From the NCBI GenBank assembly GCA_021202325.1, contig JAJQDF010000026.1, positions 1 to 17,061 of the forward strand: a stretch of 17,061 nt of DNA, written 5' to 3'. The translations under genes and the position numbers were made by a program. This document shows, piece after piece, positions 1-6,878 of the stretch (the stretch's first letter is position 1; each line of letters opens with the position of its first letter). The notes below the pieces were generated by a model. It had not been told where the DNA came from, ran no database searches, and worked only from the letters and a program-made list of their open reading frames with translations. The stretch is from Clostridiales bacterium (GTDB taxonomy: Bacteria; Bacillota; Clostridia; Lachnospirales; Anaerotignaceae).

Positions 1-128
1 CCGGAATTCATTTCCGACCACTTCTATATTTAAAACACAGCCCAATGTAAAGGCGGATGTTTCGATGATTTTACGGAACATCCGCCTTTACCTCCGCAAT
101 CAGGCGGAAATCGAAGATTTTCGCCTAA
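1..128 (+). repeat. Half-copy R1 of a structured intergenic repeat, cut by the window start
   Basis: This is homologous to 9078-9203 (same strand) and to 8868-8955 (opposite strand). It contains a 15-bp perfect stem, 47-61 with 77-91, around a 15-base loop at 62-76. Loop bases T62-G76, C63-G75 and G64-C74 could extend the stem. A second hairpin pairs 102-112 with 116-126, with one G-T wobble. The copy stops at the TAA at 126-128, 23 bases beyond the end of the btuD stop codon, so it sits at the 3' end of the corrinoid operon. If it resembles the copy at 8868-9203, it is the right half of a longer element whose left half lies outside the window. There is no U-tract, so it is not a classical terminator. 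Confidence 0.75.
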
Positions 129-151
129 ACGGCTCAGCCGCTATCAAGACT

Positions 152-916
152 TCATCTTAACAACCGTACATGTCTATACCCATCCTCTGTCGTTACCGCC
201 GTTTCTACACCGTATACCTCTCTTATATTGCTCTCAGTCAGCGTATCATGCGGTTTTCCGCAGGCATACATCTCGGCGTCCTTCAATATAATTACATTAT
301 CGGCAAAAAGTGATGTCAGATTCAGGTCATGGATTGACATTATAACGCCGATATTTTTGCTGTGGGCAAGCTTTGTTATAAGCTCAAGTGTGAACATTTG
401 GTTCTTCAGGTCAAGACTGCTTGTGGGCTCGTCCATTATTATTATTTCCGGTTCCTGAGCCAATGCCCTCGCTATAAATACCCGCTGGCGTTCACCGCCG
501 CTCATCTCGCTGATATTTTTGAACGCAAAGTTCTCAAGATCCATTTTTTCGATTATGTCAAATACGATGTCCTTATCCTCGGTTCGTATTTTTCGTCCTG
601 CGAAAGCTATTCGCCCCATCATTATTGTGTCAACAACATTCATTTGGAACACATTGCTGTTATACTGCGGCACATAGCCTATCTTTTTTGCCCGCATAAT
701 CGACGTCATTTTTGCCACATCGTCTCCGTTTATATATACAGCTCCCTGCTTAGGCGTAAGCAAATGGTTAATGCATTTAAGCAGTGTAGTTTTTCCCGTA
801 CCGTTTGGTCCCAGCAAACAAAGCGTTTCGCCCTGATTGAGCTCAAAGCTGATATTTTTCAAAATTTCTCTGTCCGCTGTGTAGGAAAAGCTTATATTTT
901 CTACTTTCAGGCTCAT
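152..916 (-). CDS. btuD: Corrinoid (cobalamin) ABC transporter, ATP-binding protein
   Basis: This 254-residue ATPase of the FecE/BtuD/FhuC type powers import through the membrane subunit encoded just upstream. Visible motifs are Walker A GPNGTGKT (about 36-43), Q-loop YVPQ near 81-84, signature MSGGERQR (138-145), Walker B IIIMDEP (158-164) and switch His196 in MSIHDLN. It lacks the C-terminal TOBE domain of the molybdate ATPase elsewhere in the window, as expected for this branch. Its start overlaps the end of the permease gene by 4 bases, which suggests translational coupling. It is the last gene of a three-component operon under a cobalamin riboswitch. That riboswitch is the main reason for calling the substrate a corrinoid; the protein sequence alone would equally fit siderophore or haem uptake. 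Confidence 0.88.
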   Translation of the reverse strand: MSLKVENISFSYTADREILKNISFELNQGETLCLLGPNGTGKTTLLKCINHLLTPKQGAVYINGDDVAKMTSIMRAKKIGYVPQYNSNVFQMNVVDTIMMGRIAFAGRKIRTEDKDIVFDIIEKMDLENFAFKNISEMSGGERQRVFIARALAQEPEIIIMDEPTSSLDLKNQMFTLELITKLAHSKNIGVIMSIHDLNLTSLFADNVIILKDAEMYACGKPHDTLTESNIREVYGVETAVTTEDGYRHVRLLR

Positions 917-1992
917 TGCATTCTCCCCTTTTTCTGTCTCAGAATGAGGTTAATGAAAAGCGGAACGCCTAAAAACGAAACGACTATTCCGACCGGAATG
1001 CTTACCGGCGAAAGTATGGTCTTTCCTATGGCATCGGCAGCCATGAGAAGCATTGAGCCTGTCACAGCCGAAAACGGTATGAGATACTTATGGTCATTTC
1101 CTACAAGCATACGGGCTATATGGGGCGCAACAAGACCTACGAAACCTATAACTCCGGTAAAGCTAATGACCGCCGCAGTCATAAATACAGAAGCAACGCA
1201 CATCACTGTTCTTATCCTTTTAGGATTAAGTCCAAGGCTTTCCGCAAGCTCATCGTCGCCGGAAGCCATTGTGTTAAGCTTAAGAGAACAAGACATAATT
1301 ATAATTGTGCAGACAACTACAAAAACTCCCGAAAAAAACACATCGCTCCAAACAGTTCCGTTTAATGTGCCGAAGGTCCATTGTACAACAGCCGCCAGCT
1401 TATATTCCTCGGCAAAGAATTCAATTGCAGATGTCAGCGCACTAAAGAAGTAGTTCAGTGCAATTCCTGTCAGCACAACCGTTTCCGGCCCCATGCCTGC
1501 CTTTGACGAAATGCCGGATACTAGGGCTATACATAGTCCCGCCGCAGCAAAGGCACAGCATATGATTCCAAGCTCGCTTTTAAAAAATGCGCCTGTGCCG
1601 AAAACTATGCACATGCTGGCTCCAAAGGCCGCCGCATTGGATATACCCATGGTGAACGGGCTAACAAGCGGATTCCTCGTAACCGCCTGCATGGCCACAC
1701 CTGAAATCGACAGTCCCACTCCGGCCACAATAGCCATGGCTATTCTCGGCAATCGCATAAGTACAATTATTTTGTAATTTATATTTTCGGGAGAGCCGTC
1801 GTTAAGACGGCCCCCAATCCATGCTGATACTGCGGAAAGAACCTGCGAAAATGTTGTATCGGCTACACCTAGTGTCACAAAATACAGTCCGGCTATCAGC
1901 ATTATCACTATGCTCGCAAGAAGTATGATATTTTTTCGTCTGTTGCTCTGCTCATATTCCCTGCGGACATCTGAAATATTTTTGTTTTCCAT
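913..1992 (-). CDS. btuC: Corrinoid ABC transporter, FecCD-family permease
   Basis: This 359-residue membrane protein belongs to the FecCD/BtuC family. It has a basic, polar N-terminus (about 1-22), then a first helix around 23-45, and many further hydrophobic segments, fitting the roughly ten-helix BtuC fold. Family hallmarks include MRLPR near 79-83, the following glycine-rich segment, the AMQAVTRNPLVSP stretch (about 101-113) and the GFVGLVAPHIARM segment (about 283-295) before the last helices. The ATG sits behind a GAGG site formed by the end of the binding-protein gene, leaving only two bases between the genes. It would act as a homodimer with BtuD, receiving the corrinoid from BtuF. 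The substrate is inferred from the riboswitch at 3433-3652. Confidence 0.88.
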   Translation of the reverse strand: MENKNISDVRREYEQSNRRKNIILLASIVIMLIAGLYFVTLGVADTTFSQVLSAVSAWIGGRLNDGSPENINYKIIVLMRLPRIAMAIVAGVGLSISGVAMQAVTRNPLVSPFTMGISNAAAFGASMCIVFGTGAFFKSELGIICCAFAAAGLCIALVSGISSKAGMGPETVVLTGIALNYFFSALTSAIEFFAEEYKLAAVVQWTFGTLNGTVWSDVFFSGVFVVVCTIIIMSCSLKLNTMASGDDELAESLGLNPKRIRTVMCVASVFMTAAVISFTGVIGFVGLVAPHIARMLVGNDHKYLIPFSAVTGSMLLMAADAIGKTILSPVSIPVGIVVSFLGVPLFINLILRQKKGRMQ

Positions 1993-1994
1993 TA

Positions 1995-3098
1995 TTAATC
2001 CTCAAATGAATATGCCGGATATGTATGTCCCTCTATATAATCCAGCTTCTGATATTTTTCAAGCCAATCTTTGAATACTTCCTCCGGATGAAGGTCGGGA
2101 AGAAGATCAGGATAGAGGAATTTGGCTATATACATTGTTCCTACAAGCTTTGAAGCTCCGCCGTGTACATAGTGGGAAAGAAGAAGTACGTTATCGTTCT
2201 TTATGGCGTTTATCTCATCCCAGCCCGGTCTTGAGGCAAGCTCGTCCTTTATTGCCTGGTGTTCTTCCTCTGTCGGAGGATAATATGACGAATATACGTC
2301 GGGTGCCGAAACCTTTATTATATAGTCGGGATTAGCGGCAACTACAGCCTCTGATTCTACAGTTACGCTGGCTGAATCCTTAAAGAGGTTATCAGCTCCG
2401 GAGTATTCTACCATATAGTAGAAATAGTTCCCGGGAATAGTTGTGTTGCCTTCCGTTCTGTACTCAAAATATACTCTCTTTTTCTCTACGCCCTCAAGCT
2501 GTTCCTGTATGTAATCAAGCTTTTCCATGAAATAGTTGGAAAGCTCCTCGGCCTCTTCCTCTTTGCCGAAAACCTGACCAAGAAGCTCACAGCTTTTTTC
2601 AAACTCATTTGTATAATATGCATTGCATACAACCACCTTTATTCCAAAGGGTTCAAGCTGCTCTTCGGCTTCTTCCCATGTTCCATTATCAGTAAGGATA
2701 AGCACTTCGGGAGCAAGCTCTATTATCTTTTCATAGTTGAGATCCTTCTGGCTCTGGCCGATAACCATGTCCTCTGTAAATCTGTTCTGCCATGACTCCT
2801 CATCCTGATAAATGTTGTAATCAACACCTATCACGCAGTCAAGGGCATCGATGGCATTAATTATCTCTGTGTTATAAGCATTTGCAACTACCGCCTTTGT
2901 AACAGGATTGGGAATCTCAACTTCTCTGTCTATACTGTCAATTACTATTTGGGTTGCGCTTTCCTCTTCCGCTTCCGTTGTTACTTCTTCCGTTTCGGCA
3001 GTTTCCGTTGTGCTTGATGAGCATCCGGCAACTCCGCTTACCAATAATACTGCCGCCAAAACCATTGCAGCCTTTCTCTTAAAACTATAAGCCTTCAT
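1995..3098 (-). CDS. btuF: Corrinoid ABC transporter substrate-binding lipoprotein
   Basis: This 367-residue binding protein is of the helical-backbone type (periplasmic binding protein 2, BtuF/FecB-like). A lipoprotein signal peptide ends at lipobox Val-Ala-Gly-Cys26, and an acidic Thr/Glu-rich linker (about 27-48) follows, typical of a membrane-tethered binding protein in a Gram-positive. The ligand-binding domain starts near IVIDSIDREVEIP and contains the usual sequence around YEKIIELAPEVLILTDNG, where the family has its first lobe. The start has a strong GGAGG site seven bases upstream (AAAGGAGGATTACATAATG). It is the first intact gene of full family length after the cobalamin riboswitch, and a small interrupted reading frame lies between the two. 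The corrinoid substrate is an inference from that riboswitch; ferric complexes are the alternative. Confidence 0.85.
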   Translation of the reverse strand: MKAYSFKRKAAMVLAAVLLVSGVAGCSSSTTETAETEEVTTEAEEESATQIVIDSIDREVEIPNPVTKAVVANAYNTEIINAIDALDCVIGVDYNIYQDEESWQNRFTEDMVIGQSQKDLNYEKIIELAPEVLILTDNGTWEEAEEQLEPFGIKVVVCNAYYTNEFEKSCELLGQVFGKEEEAEELSNYFMEKLDYIQEQLEGVEKKRVYFEYRTEGNTTIPGNYFYYMVEYSGADNLFKDSASVTVESEAVVAANPDYIIKVSAPDVYSSYYPPTEEEHQAIKDELASRPGWDEINAIKNDNVLLLSHYVHGGASKLVGTMYIAKFLYPDLLPDLHPEEVFKDWLEKYQKLDYIEGHTYPAYSFED

Positions 3099-3227
3099 TA
3101 TGTAATCCTCCTTTAATTATCATTCGTCTGTACTGAAATTCGTTGGTACAGGCAAATACATCTTCTGTGTATTTCTTTAAGCCCCGCAAAAAGTCAAGAT
3201 TCTTTTTATCCTTAACTATTTTGCTTA
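3085..3227 (-). pseudogene. Out-of-phase continuation of the small riboswitch-controlled gene
   Basis: Immediately where the 45-codon frame at 3225-3362 stops, the minus-one phase becomes open. It stays open for about 47 codons to a TAG at 3087-3085, inside the start of btuF. It has no good start codon of its own. The reading begins around SKIVKDKKNLDFLRGLKK and continues through YTEDVFACTNEFQYRRM. It looks like a soluble, helical, charged protein rather than random translation, while the other two phases are closed by several stops. Joined to the upstream frame it would give a protein of about 92 residues whose 3' end carries the btuF ribosome-binding site. I do not recognise the family. It could be a frameshifted gene, a sequencing error or chance. 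Confidence 0.45.
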
Positions 3228-3362
3228 CCCAACAAGGTTATAAATTGCCTTATCTTCAATTCCGTTTTGCTCTTTGGTTGGGATTTTCCCACGAGCCAAG
3301 CTCTCTATGGCCTTTTTCCAACGGGCAGGCTCAAGAAAGCTTACTGCTGCTTTCATTTTCAT
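3225..3362 (-). CDS. Small protein of 45 residues, first frame after the cobalamin riboswitch
   Basis: The reading frame starts ATG-AAA-ATG behind a perfect GGAGGAG site with five bases of spacing. It begins MKMKAAVSFLEPARWKKAI and ends at a TAA at 3227-3225. It is rich in Lys, Glu and Ala, has no signal peptide or membrane segment, and the first half should be helical. A longer version starting at 3416 is rejected because its extra codons are the anti-Shine-Dalgarno hairpin. I do not recognise the family. The ribosome-binding site is paired in a hairpin (3367-3388), so this is probably the cistron directly switched by cobalamin. The frame seems to continue in another phase at 3085-3227, so what is seen may be the first half of a broken gene of about 92 codons. 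Confidence 0.55.
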   Translation of the reverse strand: MKMKAAVSFLEPARWKKAIESLARGKIPTKEQNGIEDKAIYNLVG

Positions 3363-3366
3363 TGTT

Positions 3367-3388
3367 TCTCCTCCTTTTTTGGAGGAAA
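3367..3388 (-). promoter_or_regulatory. Anti-Shine-Dalgarno hairpin, expression platform of the riboswitch
   Basis: On the minus strand, TCCTCC (3386-3381) pairs perfectly with the GGAGGA of the ribosome-binding site (3374-3369) across an A6 loop. A G-T and an A-T pair extend the stem to 8 bp. It encloses the entire ribosome-binding site of the small frame starting at 3362. No run of T follows, so control is expected at translation start rather than by termination. A second short stem (GGG/CCC arms, about 3390-3408) lies just upstream. Confidence 0.75.
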
Positions 3389-3432
3389 CGGGCATAAAAA
3401 TAATACCCATCTCCATTCCCCGAGATTTGCAT

Positions 3433-3652
3433 TTAGTTTCCCGTTAAGGCAGGTCTCCTGGCTTCTCATCGTCCTACTTCTGCCGCATACCTTCCCAACT
3501 GAAATAATCAGTCAGTGGCGGCCTATGGCCGCGGCATTTCGTCCGAGTTACAGTAGTGGGTGCTGTTACGGATTTTCACCGTATTCCCTATTCTCTTTCT
3601 GTTGCGAAAGCACCTTAACGCTGTTATATAAGCACCGGTTTCATTAAACTAA
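3433..3652 (-). ncRNA. Cobalamin riboswitch
   Basis: The minus strand carries the conserved blocks in order. First comes AAGGTGC near 3617-3611, then an AGGGAATACGGTGAAAATCC block, then the ACTGTAACTCGG block. After these come GCCACTG followed by GGGAAGG, and finally the B12 box AGCCAGGAGACCTGCC ending at 3448. A closing stem pairs TTAGTTT (3652-3646) with AAACTAA (3439-3433). The element lies about 12 bases after the predicted transcription start and upstream of the small frame and btuFCD. In this family corrinoid binding turns expression off. Its presence fixes the likely substrate of the transporter. Which corrinoid form it prefers cannot be told by eye. Confidence 0.96.
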
Positions 3653-3670
3653 CCCCTGTGCTTATAATAT

Positions 3671-3699
3671 ATAATATTATTAATGCTTCATTAAGTCAA
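3671..3699 (-). promoter_or_regulatory. Sigma-A type promoter of the corrinoid operon
   Basis: A -35 box TTGACT (3699-3694) and a -10 box TATTAT (3676-3671) are separated by exactly 17 bases. Transcription would start near 3664, just before the riboswitch. The -35 box lies inside a perfect 9-bp inverted repeat (3682-3690 with 3706-3714), a possible operator. Confidence 0.8.
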
Positions 3700-3714
3700 C
3701 TGTTTTGAAGCATT
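3682..3714. repeat. Perfect inverted repeat around the -35 box, possible operator
   Basis: AATGCTTCA (3682-3690) and TGAAGCATT (3706-3714) are exact reverse complements with a 15-base spacer holding the -35 hexamer of the corrinoid promoter. Relative to either strand it is not followed by a T-run, so it is not a simple terminator. Binding of a regulator here would block the promoter, but no regulator gene is adjacent. Confidence 0.45.
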
Positions 3715-3754
3715 AAAAAAACCGGCCATGCTATATTTAAAAAGCATGGTCAGT
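3715..3754 (-). terminator. Rho-independent terminator of the molybdenum operon
   Basis: Directly after the moaB stop, the minus strand forms a stem of about 11 pairs with one mismatch. ACTGACCATGCT (near 3754-3743) pairs with AGCATGGCCGGT (near 3733-3722), followed by seven T (3721-3715). It separates the molybdenum operon from the corrinoid promoter, which starts only about 16 bases further on. Confidence 0.85.
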
Positions 3755-3760
3755 TATAAT

Positions 3761-4255
3761 TCAGTCCTTTAATTCCGCACAATCCATCGGCTTATCCCTC
3801 AGCATTTTAAGTCCATGCTTTATGGGCTTGCTCACTGCCTCAAAATTTTCCTTGGCGGCCTTGGGGCTTCCCGGCAGATTTAATATAAGGGATCTTTTCC
3901 TTATTCCGCAGACAGCCCTCGAAAGTATTGAACGGCTTGTATATTTCATTGTCAGCATTCTCATGGCTTCAGGTATTCCGGGCACCAACTTTTCGCACAC
4001 GGCATATGTTGCCTCAGGGGTTACATCCCTGGGAGCAAAACCCGTTCCGCCGGTTGTCACAATAAGTGCAATATCCTTGGCGGCCGCTTTCATAAGCGCC
4101 TCGGAAATCATTTCCTTCTCATCAGGTACTATTGTGCATAAAATAACTTCGTATCCGTCATCCTCAAGCATTTGCTTAACCAACGGTCCTCCGCTGTCCT
4201 CTCTTTCACCTTTATAGCTTCTGTCGCTGACAGTTATAACTGCGGCAGTATACAT
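3761..4255 (-). CDS. moaB: MoaB/Mog-family molybdopterin adenylyltransferase
   Basis: This 164-residue protein of the MoaB/MogA fold adenylylates molybdopterin before molybdate insertion. It begins MYTAAVITVSDRS, has SGG at 21-23, the molybdopterin-binding TTGGTG (67-72) followed by RDVTPEA, and the LPGSPKA loop (127-133). The length matches the family (about 160-195). I chose the ATG at 4255 because it has AAAGGAGAG upstream at good spacing; the longer frame needs a TTG at 4276 without such a site. The gene lies 13 bases after the end of modC and is the last gene of the operon, just before a strong terminator. MoaB and Mog cannot be told apart safely here, but as the only such gene seen it probably does the adenylyl transfer step. 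Confidence 0.9.
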   Translation of the reverse strand: MYTAAVITVSDRSYKGEREDSGGPLVKQMLEDDGYEVILCTIVPDEKEMISEALMKAAAKDIALIVTTGGTGFAPRDVTPEATYAVCEKLVPGIPEAMRMLTMKYTSRSILSRAVCGIRKRSLILNLPGSPKAAKENFEAVSKPIKHGLKMLRDKPMDCAELKD

Positions 4256-4268
4256 AATAATCTCTCCT

Positions 4269-5300
4269 TTACTCAAGCAGCAAAATATCCTTGGAATCGA
4301 TATAAACGCTCATTTTATCGCCCTTATTAAGTCCTGCGGCCTTTTCCTTATCGGTTTCGAACCTTATTAAGGAATCCTTTGACTCAGCAGAAATCGGCTT
4401 CAGCATTATGATAGTAGAAAATACATCCCCGATTACCCGCTCTACTTCGCAATCTATTCTGTTTTCTAAGCCGTCTGTGCTGAAATAGTGGGCTCTCAGT
4501 CCAACATATTTTTGATTTTCATCGGCGTTCCTATCGGTACTTAAATATATATTCAGCTCAGGTACAAATATTTGTCTGTCTTCATTGGTTTTTACAAAAC
4601 CGTAAATATTTTTGCAGCCGGAAATTCTTGCGGCGCCCACCGTTTTGGACTGGTGCATAAATTCGTCGCCATTAAGCATAACCTCTATTTTGCCGTCATT
4701 TATAATGCATATTCTGCGGCAGTTCCTGTATGCTTCGTTTCTGTCGTGGGTTACCATTACCGTCAGTCCGCCAAAATCATTTATTATGTCGGACACCGTC
4801 ATTTCCAGCTTCCATCTCATATAGCTGTCAATAGCCGAAAAGGGTTCGTCCAGCAGTATGGCCTCAGGCTCACTGGCTATTATTCTGGCAAGGGCTGTCC
4901 TCTGCTGCTGTCCGCCTGAAATTTCCCTTGGATATTTGTTCTCAAGTCCCGAAAGATAAAAGTTTGAGATAAGGTTCTCTGTTTCTTCCGCACTTTTTTT
5001 AGATGCCACCTGAATATTTTGTTTTACTGTCATATTTGGAAAAAGCGCATAATTTTGGAACAGATAGCCTACGTTTCTCTTCTGCGGCGAAAGATTTATA
5101 TTTTTCTCCGAATCAAAGAGAGTCCGCCCATTGAGTATTATCACGCCTTCATCGGGCTTCTCAATGCCGGCTATGCATTTAAGCGTCATGCTTTTTCCGC
5201 TTCCTGATGCTCCGAGAAGTGCCATCGGAGCATCAGTCTCTATATTTGCCTCCAGTGTAAATTGGTGAAGGCGTTTTTTAATATTTACCTTTAGCTCCAT
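4269..5300 (-). CDS. modC: Molybdate ABC transporter, ATP-binding protein
   Basis: This 343-residue ATPase belongs to the molybdate/sulfate importer group. Motifs are Walker A GASGSGKS (30-37), Q-loop FQNY (81-84), signature ISGGQQQR (127-134), Walker B AILLDEP (147-153) and switch His175 in VTHDRNEA. The C-terminal part (about 225-343) is a TOBE-like regulatory domain: a region with GCKNIYGFV and a later beta-rich section with SVYIDSKDILLLE, as in ModC, where molybdate can bind and inhibit transport. A GGAGGAGATAG site that overlaps the end of modB precedes the ATG, with two bases between the genes. Placed after modA and modB and inside a cofactor operon, molybdate is the likely substrate. 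Tungstate cannot be excluded. Confidence 0.93.
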   Translation of the reverse strand: MELKVNIKKRLHQFTLEANIETDAPMALLGASGSGKSMTLKCIAGIEKPDEGVIILNGRTLFDSEKNINLSPQKRNVGYLFQNYALFPNMTVKQNIQVASKKSAEETENLISNFYLSGLENKYPREISGGQQQRTALARIIASEPEAILLDEPFSAIDSYMRWKLEMTVSDIINDFGGLTVMVTHDRNEAYRNCRRICIINDGKIEVMLNGDEFMHQSKTVGAARISGCKNIYGFVKTNEDRQIFVPELNIYLSTDRNADENQKYVGLRAHYFSTDGLENRIDCEVERVIGDVFSTIIMLKPISAESKDSLIRFETDKEKAAGLNKGDKMSVYIDSKDILLLE

Positions 5301-5302
5301 GA

Positions 5303-5971
5303 CTATCTCCTCCTTGTTTCCGCCCTTTTTTCAAAGAGATTCAGTGCCACCAGCACAACAAAGGATATTGCAAGATTTATAAATACCCATTTATAGGCAA
5401 GTTCATCGTTACCCTCACGCCACATCTGATATACAGTGGTCGAAATTGTTGCAGTTCTTCCCGGCGTATAGCCCGAAACCATGCTTGTGGCGCCGTACTC
5501 GCCCAAACCTCTGGCAAAAGCAAGCACTACTCCGGCCAAAAGGCCATCCTTACATCCCGGAATAAATATTCTCCAGAATATAAATGTGTTGGAAAGGCCA
5601 AGCGTTTTACCGGCATATATCAGATTTTTGTCAAAGGCTTCAAAGGAGCTTCTTGTTGTTCTGTACATCGGCGGGAACGTGACTATGATGACAGCAAGTA
5701 TAGATGCATACCATGTCATTGTAAGCTTAGTTCCGTTAAATGCCAAGAGAAATTTTCCCACAGGTCCGTTTACGCCTATTGTTTTAAGCAGGAAGAAACC
5801 AATTACAGTCGGCGGCAGAACCAGCGGAAGAGTCAGTATACAGTCAAGCACTCCTTTGAGCAATCTCGGCAGTTTGGCCACATAATAGGCCGTAAATATC
5901 CCTATGAAAAAAGTAAATACTGTGGCTATAAGCGCTATCCTTATTGTATTATAAAGAGGAAACCAGTCCAT
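5303..5971 (-). CDS. modB: Molybdate ABC transporter, permease
   Basis: This 222-residue membrane protein has about five or six hydrophobic segments: about 10-31, 38-65, 82-105, 135-160 and 190-212. The cytoplasmic coupling loop reads RGLGEYGATSMVSGYTPG (about 150-167), the EAA-type loop typical of ModB/CysT, and PPTVIGFFLL near 53-62 is also typical. Length matches ModB (about 225). It works as a homodimer with ModC and receives molybdate from ModA. The ATG has a GAGGTG site four bases upstream and follows modA by 27 bases. The molybdate assignment rests on the neighbouring ModA-like binding protein and the molybdopterin genes. Confidence 0.93.
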   Translation of the reverse strand: MDWFPLYNTIRIALIATVFTFFIGIFTAYYVAKLPRLLKGVLDCILTLPLVLPPTVIGFFLLKTIGVNGPVGKFLLAFNGTKLTMTWYASILAVIIVTFPPMYRTTRSSFEAFDKNLIYAGKTLGLSNTFIFWRIFIPGCKDGLLAGVVLAFARGLGEYGATSMVSGYTPGRTATISTTVYQMWREGNDELAYKWVFINLAISFVVLVALNLFEKRAETRRR

Positions 5972-5998
5972 AGAGCACCTCGTTATTCCAATTAAATT

Positions 5999-6844
5999 TT
6001 ATCTGTCAATTACAAAGCCTGCGGCTTCAAAAACAGCTGTACATTCGTCGGTTTTAAGATATTCAAGGAAAGCCTTAGCTGTATCGGGATCTGCGCTTGT
6101 CTTTAAAACAGCGGCCGGATATACTATAGGCGTATGGCTTCCTTCGGGAGCTGAAGCAACTATCTCAACAAGGTCTGTTGTAGCCGCATCTGTGCTGTAT
6201 ACAACTCCGCAGTCAACTGCTCCCTCTTCTACCTGTGCAAGAACCTCTCTTACGTTTGTTCCGAATGTTATTTTGCTTTCATCGTTAAGCTGGTCCCAAA
6301 CACCCATATATGTAAATATTTCTTCCGAATACTGTCCTACGGGAACGTCTGAGTTTCCAAGTGAAATAAGGCTTACTTTATCTGTTGCAACATCGTCAAA
6401 GCTCTCTACTCCGGCAGGGTTGCCTACGGGTGTAATAAGAACTACGCTGTTTGAAAGCAGGTCAAAGCGTGTATCTGTGTCAACAAAATCGAGTCCCTCT
6501 GTGTTTACATCTTCAGGCTGTGAAGCGTCAAGCTGATTCATCTGTTTCTGCGCTGCTGAAATGAATATGTCGCAGTCAGCGCCTTCCTGAATCTGTGTCT
6601 TAAGTGTTCCCGATGAGTCAAAGTTGAATGAAATGTTTACACTTGGATCAACTTCCTTATACATCTCTGCAATCTCCTGCATTGTGTCGGTCATTGATGC
6701 CGCCGCAAAAACAATAAGTTCCTTTTCCTCGGCAGTTTCTTCTGTTGTTTCTTCGCTTTCCTCTGTTTCGCTTGATGATGACGAGCATCCAACTGCTCCA
6801 AATACCATCATTGCTGAAACCAGTACGCATAAAAATTTCTTCAT
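5999..6844 (-). CDS. modA: Molybdate-binding lipoprotein
   Basis: This 281-residue lipoprotein binds molybdate outside the membrane. The signal peptide ends at lipobox Val-Gly-Cys20, followed by a Ser/Glu/Thr-rich linker (about 21-44). The mature domain starts ELIVFAAASMTDTMQEIA, the ModA signature in which early Ser residues hydrogen-bond the oxyanion. It then has NFDSSGTLKTQIQEGADCD (about 78-96) and ISAAQKQMNQL (about 98-108), both typical for ModA. The GVVYSTDA segment near 218-225 is the usual second-lobe contact. The ATG follows AAGGAGGATATTATA. It is 34 bases after the MoeA-like gene, so transport and cofactor insertion are co-transcribed. ModA proteins often bind tungstate as well. 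Confidence 0.94.
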   Translation of the reverse strand: MKKFLCVLVSAMMVFGAVGCSSSSSETEESEETTEETAEEKELIVFAAASMTDTMQEIAEMYKEVDPSVNISFNFDSSGTLKTQIQEGADCDIFISAAQKQMNQLDASQPEDVNTEGLDFVDTDTRFDLLSNSVVLITPVGNPAGVESFDDVATDKVSLISLGNSDVPVGQYSEEIFTYMGVWDQLNDESKITFGTNVREVLAQVEEGAVDCGVVYSTDAATTDLVEIVASAPEGSHTPIVYPAAVLKTSADPDTAKAFLEYLKTDECTAVFEAAGFVIDR

Positions 6845-6878
6845 TATAATATCCTCCTTGAATTAATATATATTACGA

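Noticed and set aside
47..126. Repeat hairpins as rho-independent terminators or a CRISPR array
   Set aside because: No T-run follows the stems on either strand, and three dispersed, inverted copies without spacers are not a CRISPR array. The Cas4-like genes therefore have no array here.
362..1453. A 363-codon plus-strand frame
   Set aside because: It is antisense to btuD and btuC, whose motifs are clear, and its translation resembles no protein.
3363..3416. Longer start for the small riboswitch-controlled frame
   Set aside because: The extra codons consist of the expression-platform hairpin and the real ribosome-binding site, and no site precedes the ATG at 3416.
4256..4276. TTG start seven codons upstream for moaB
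   Set aside because: Those codons contain the AAAGGAGAG site that serves the ATG at 4255.
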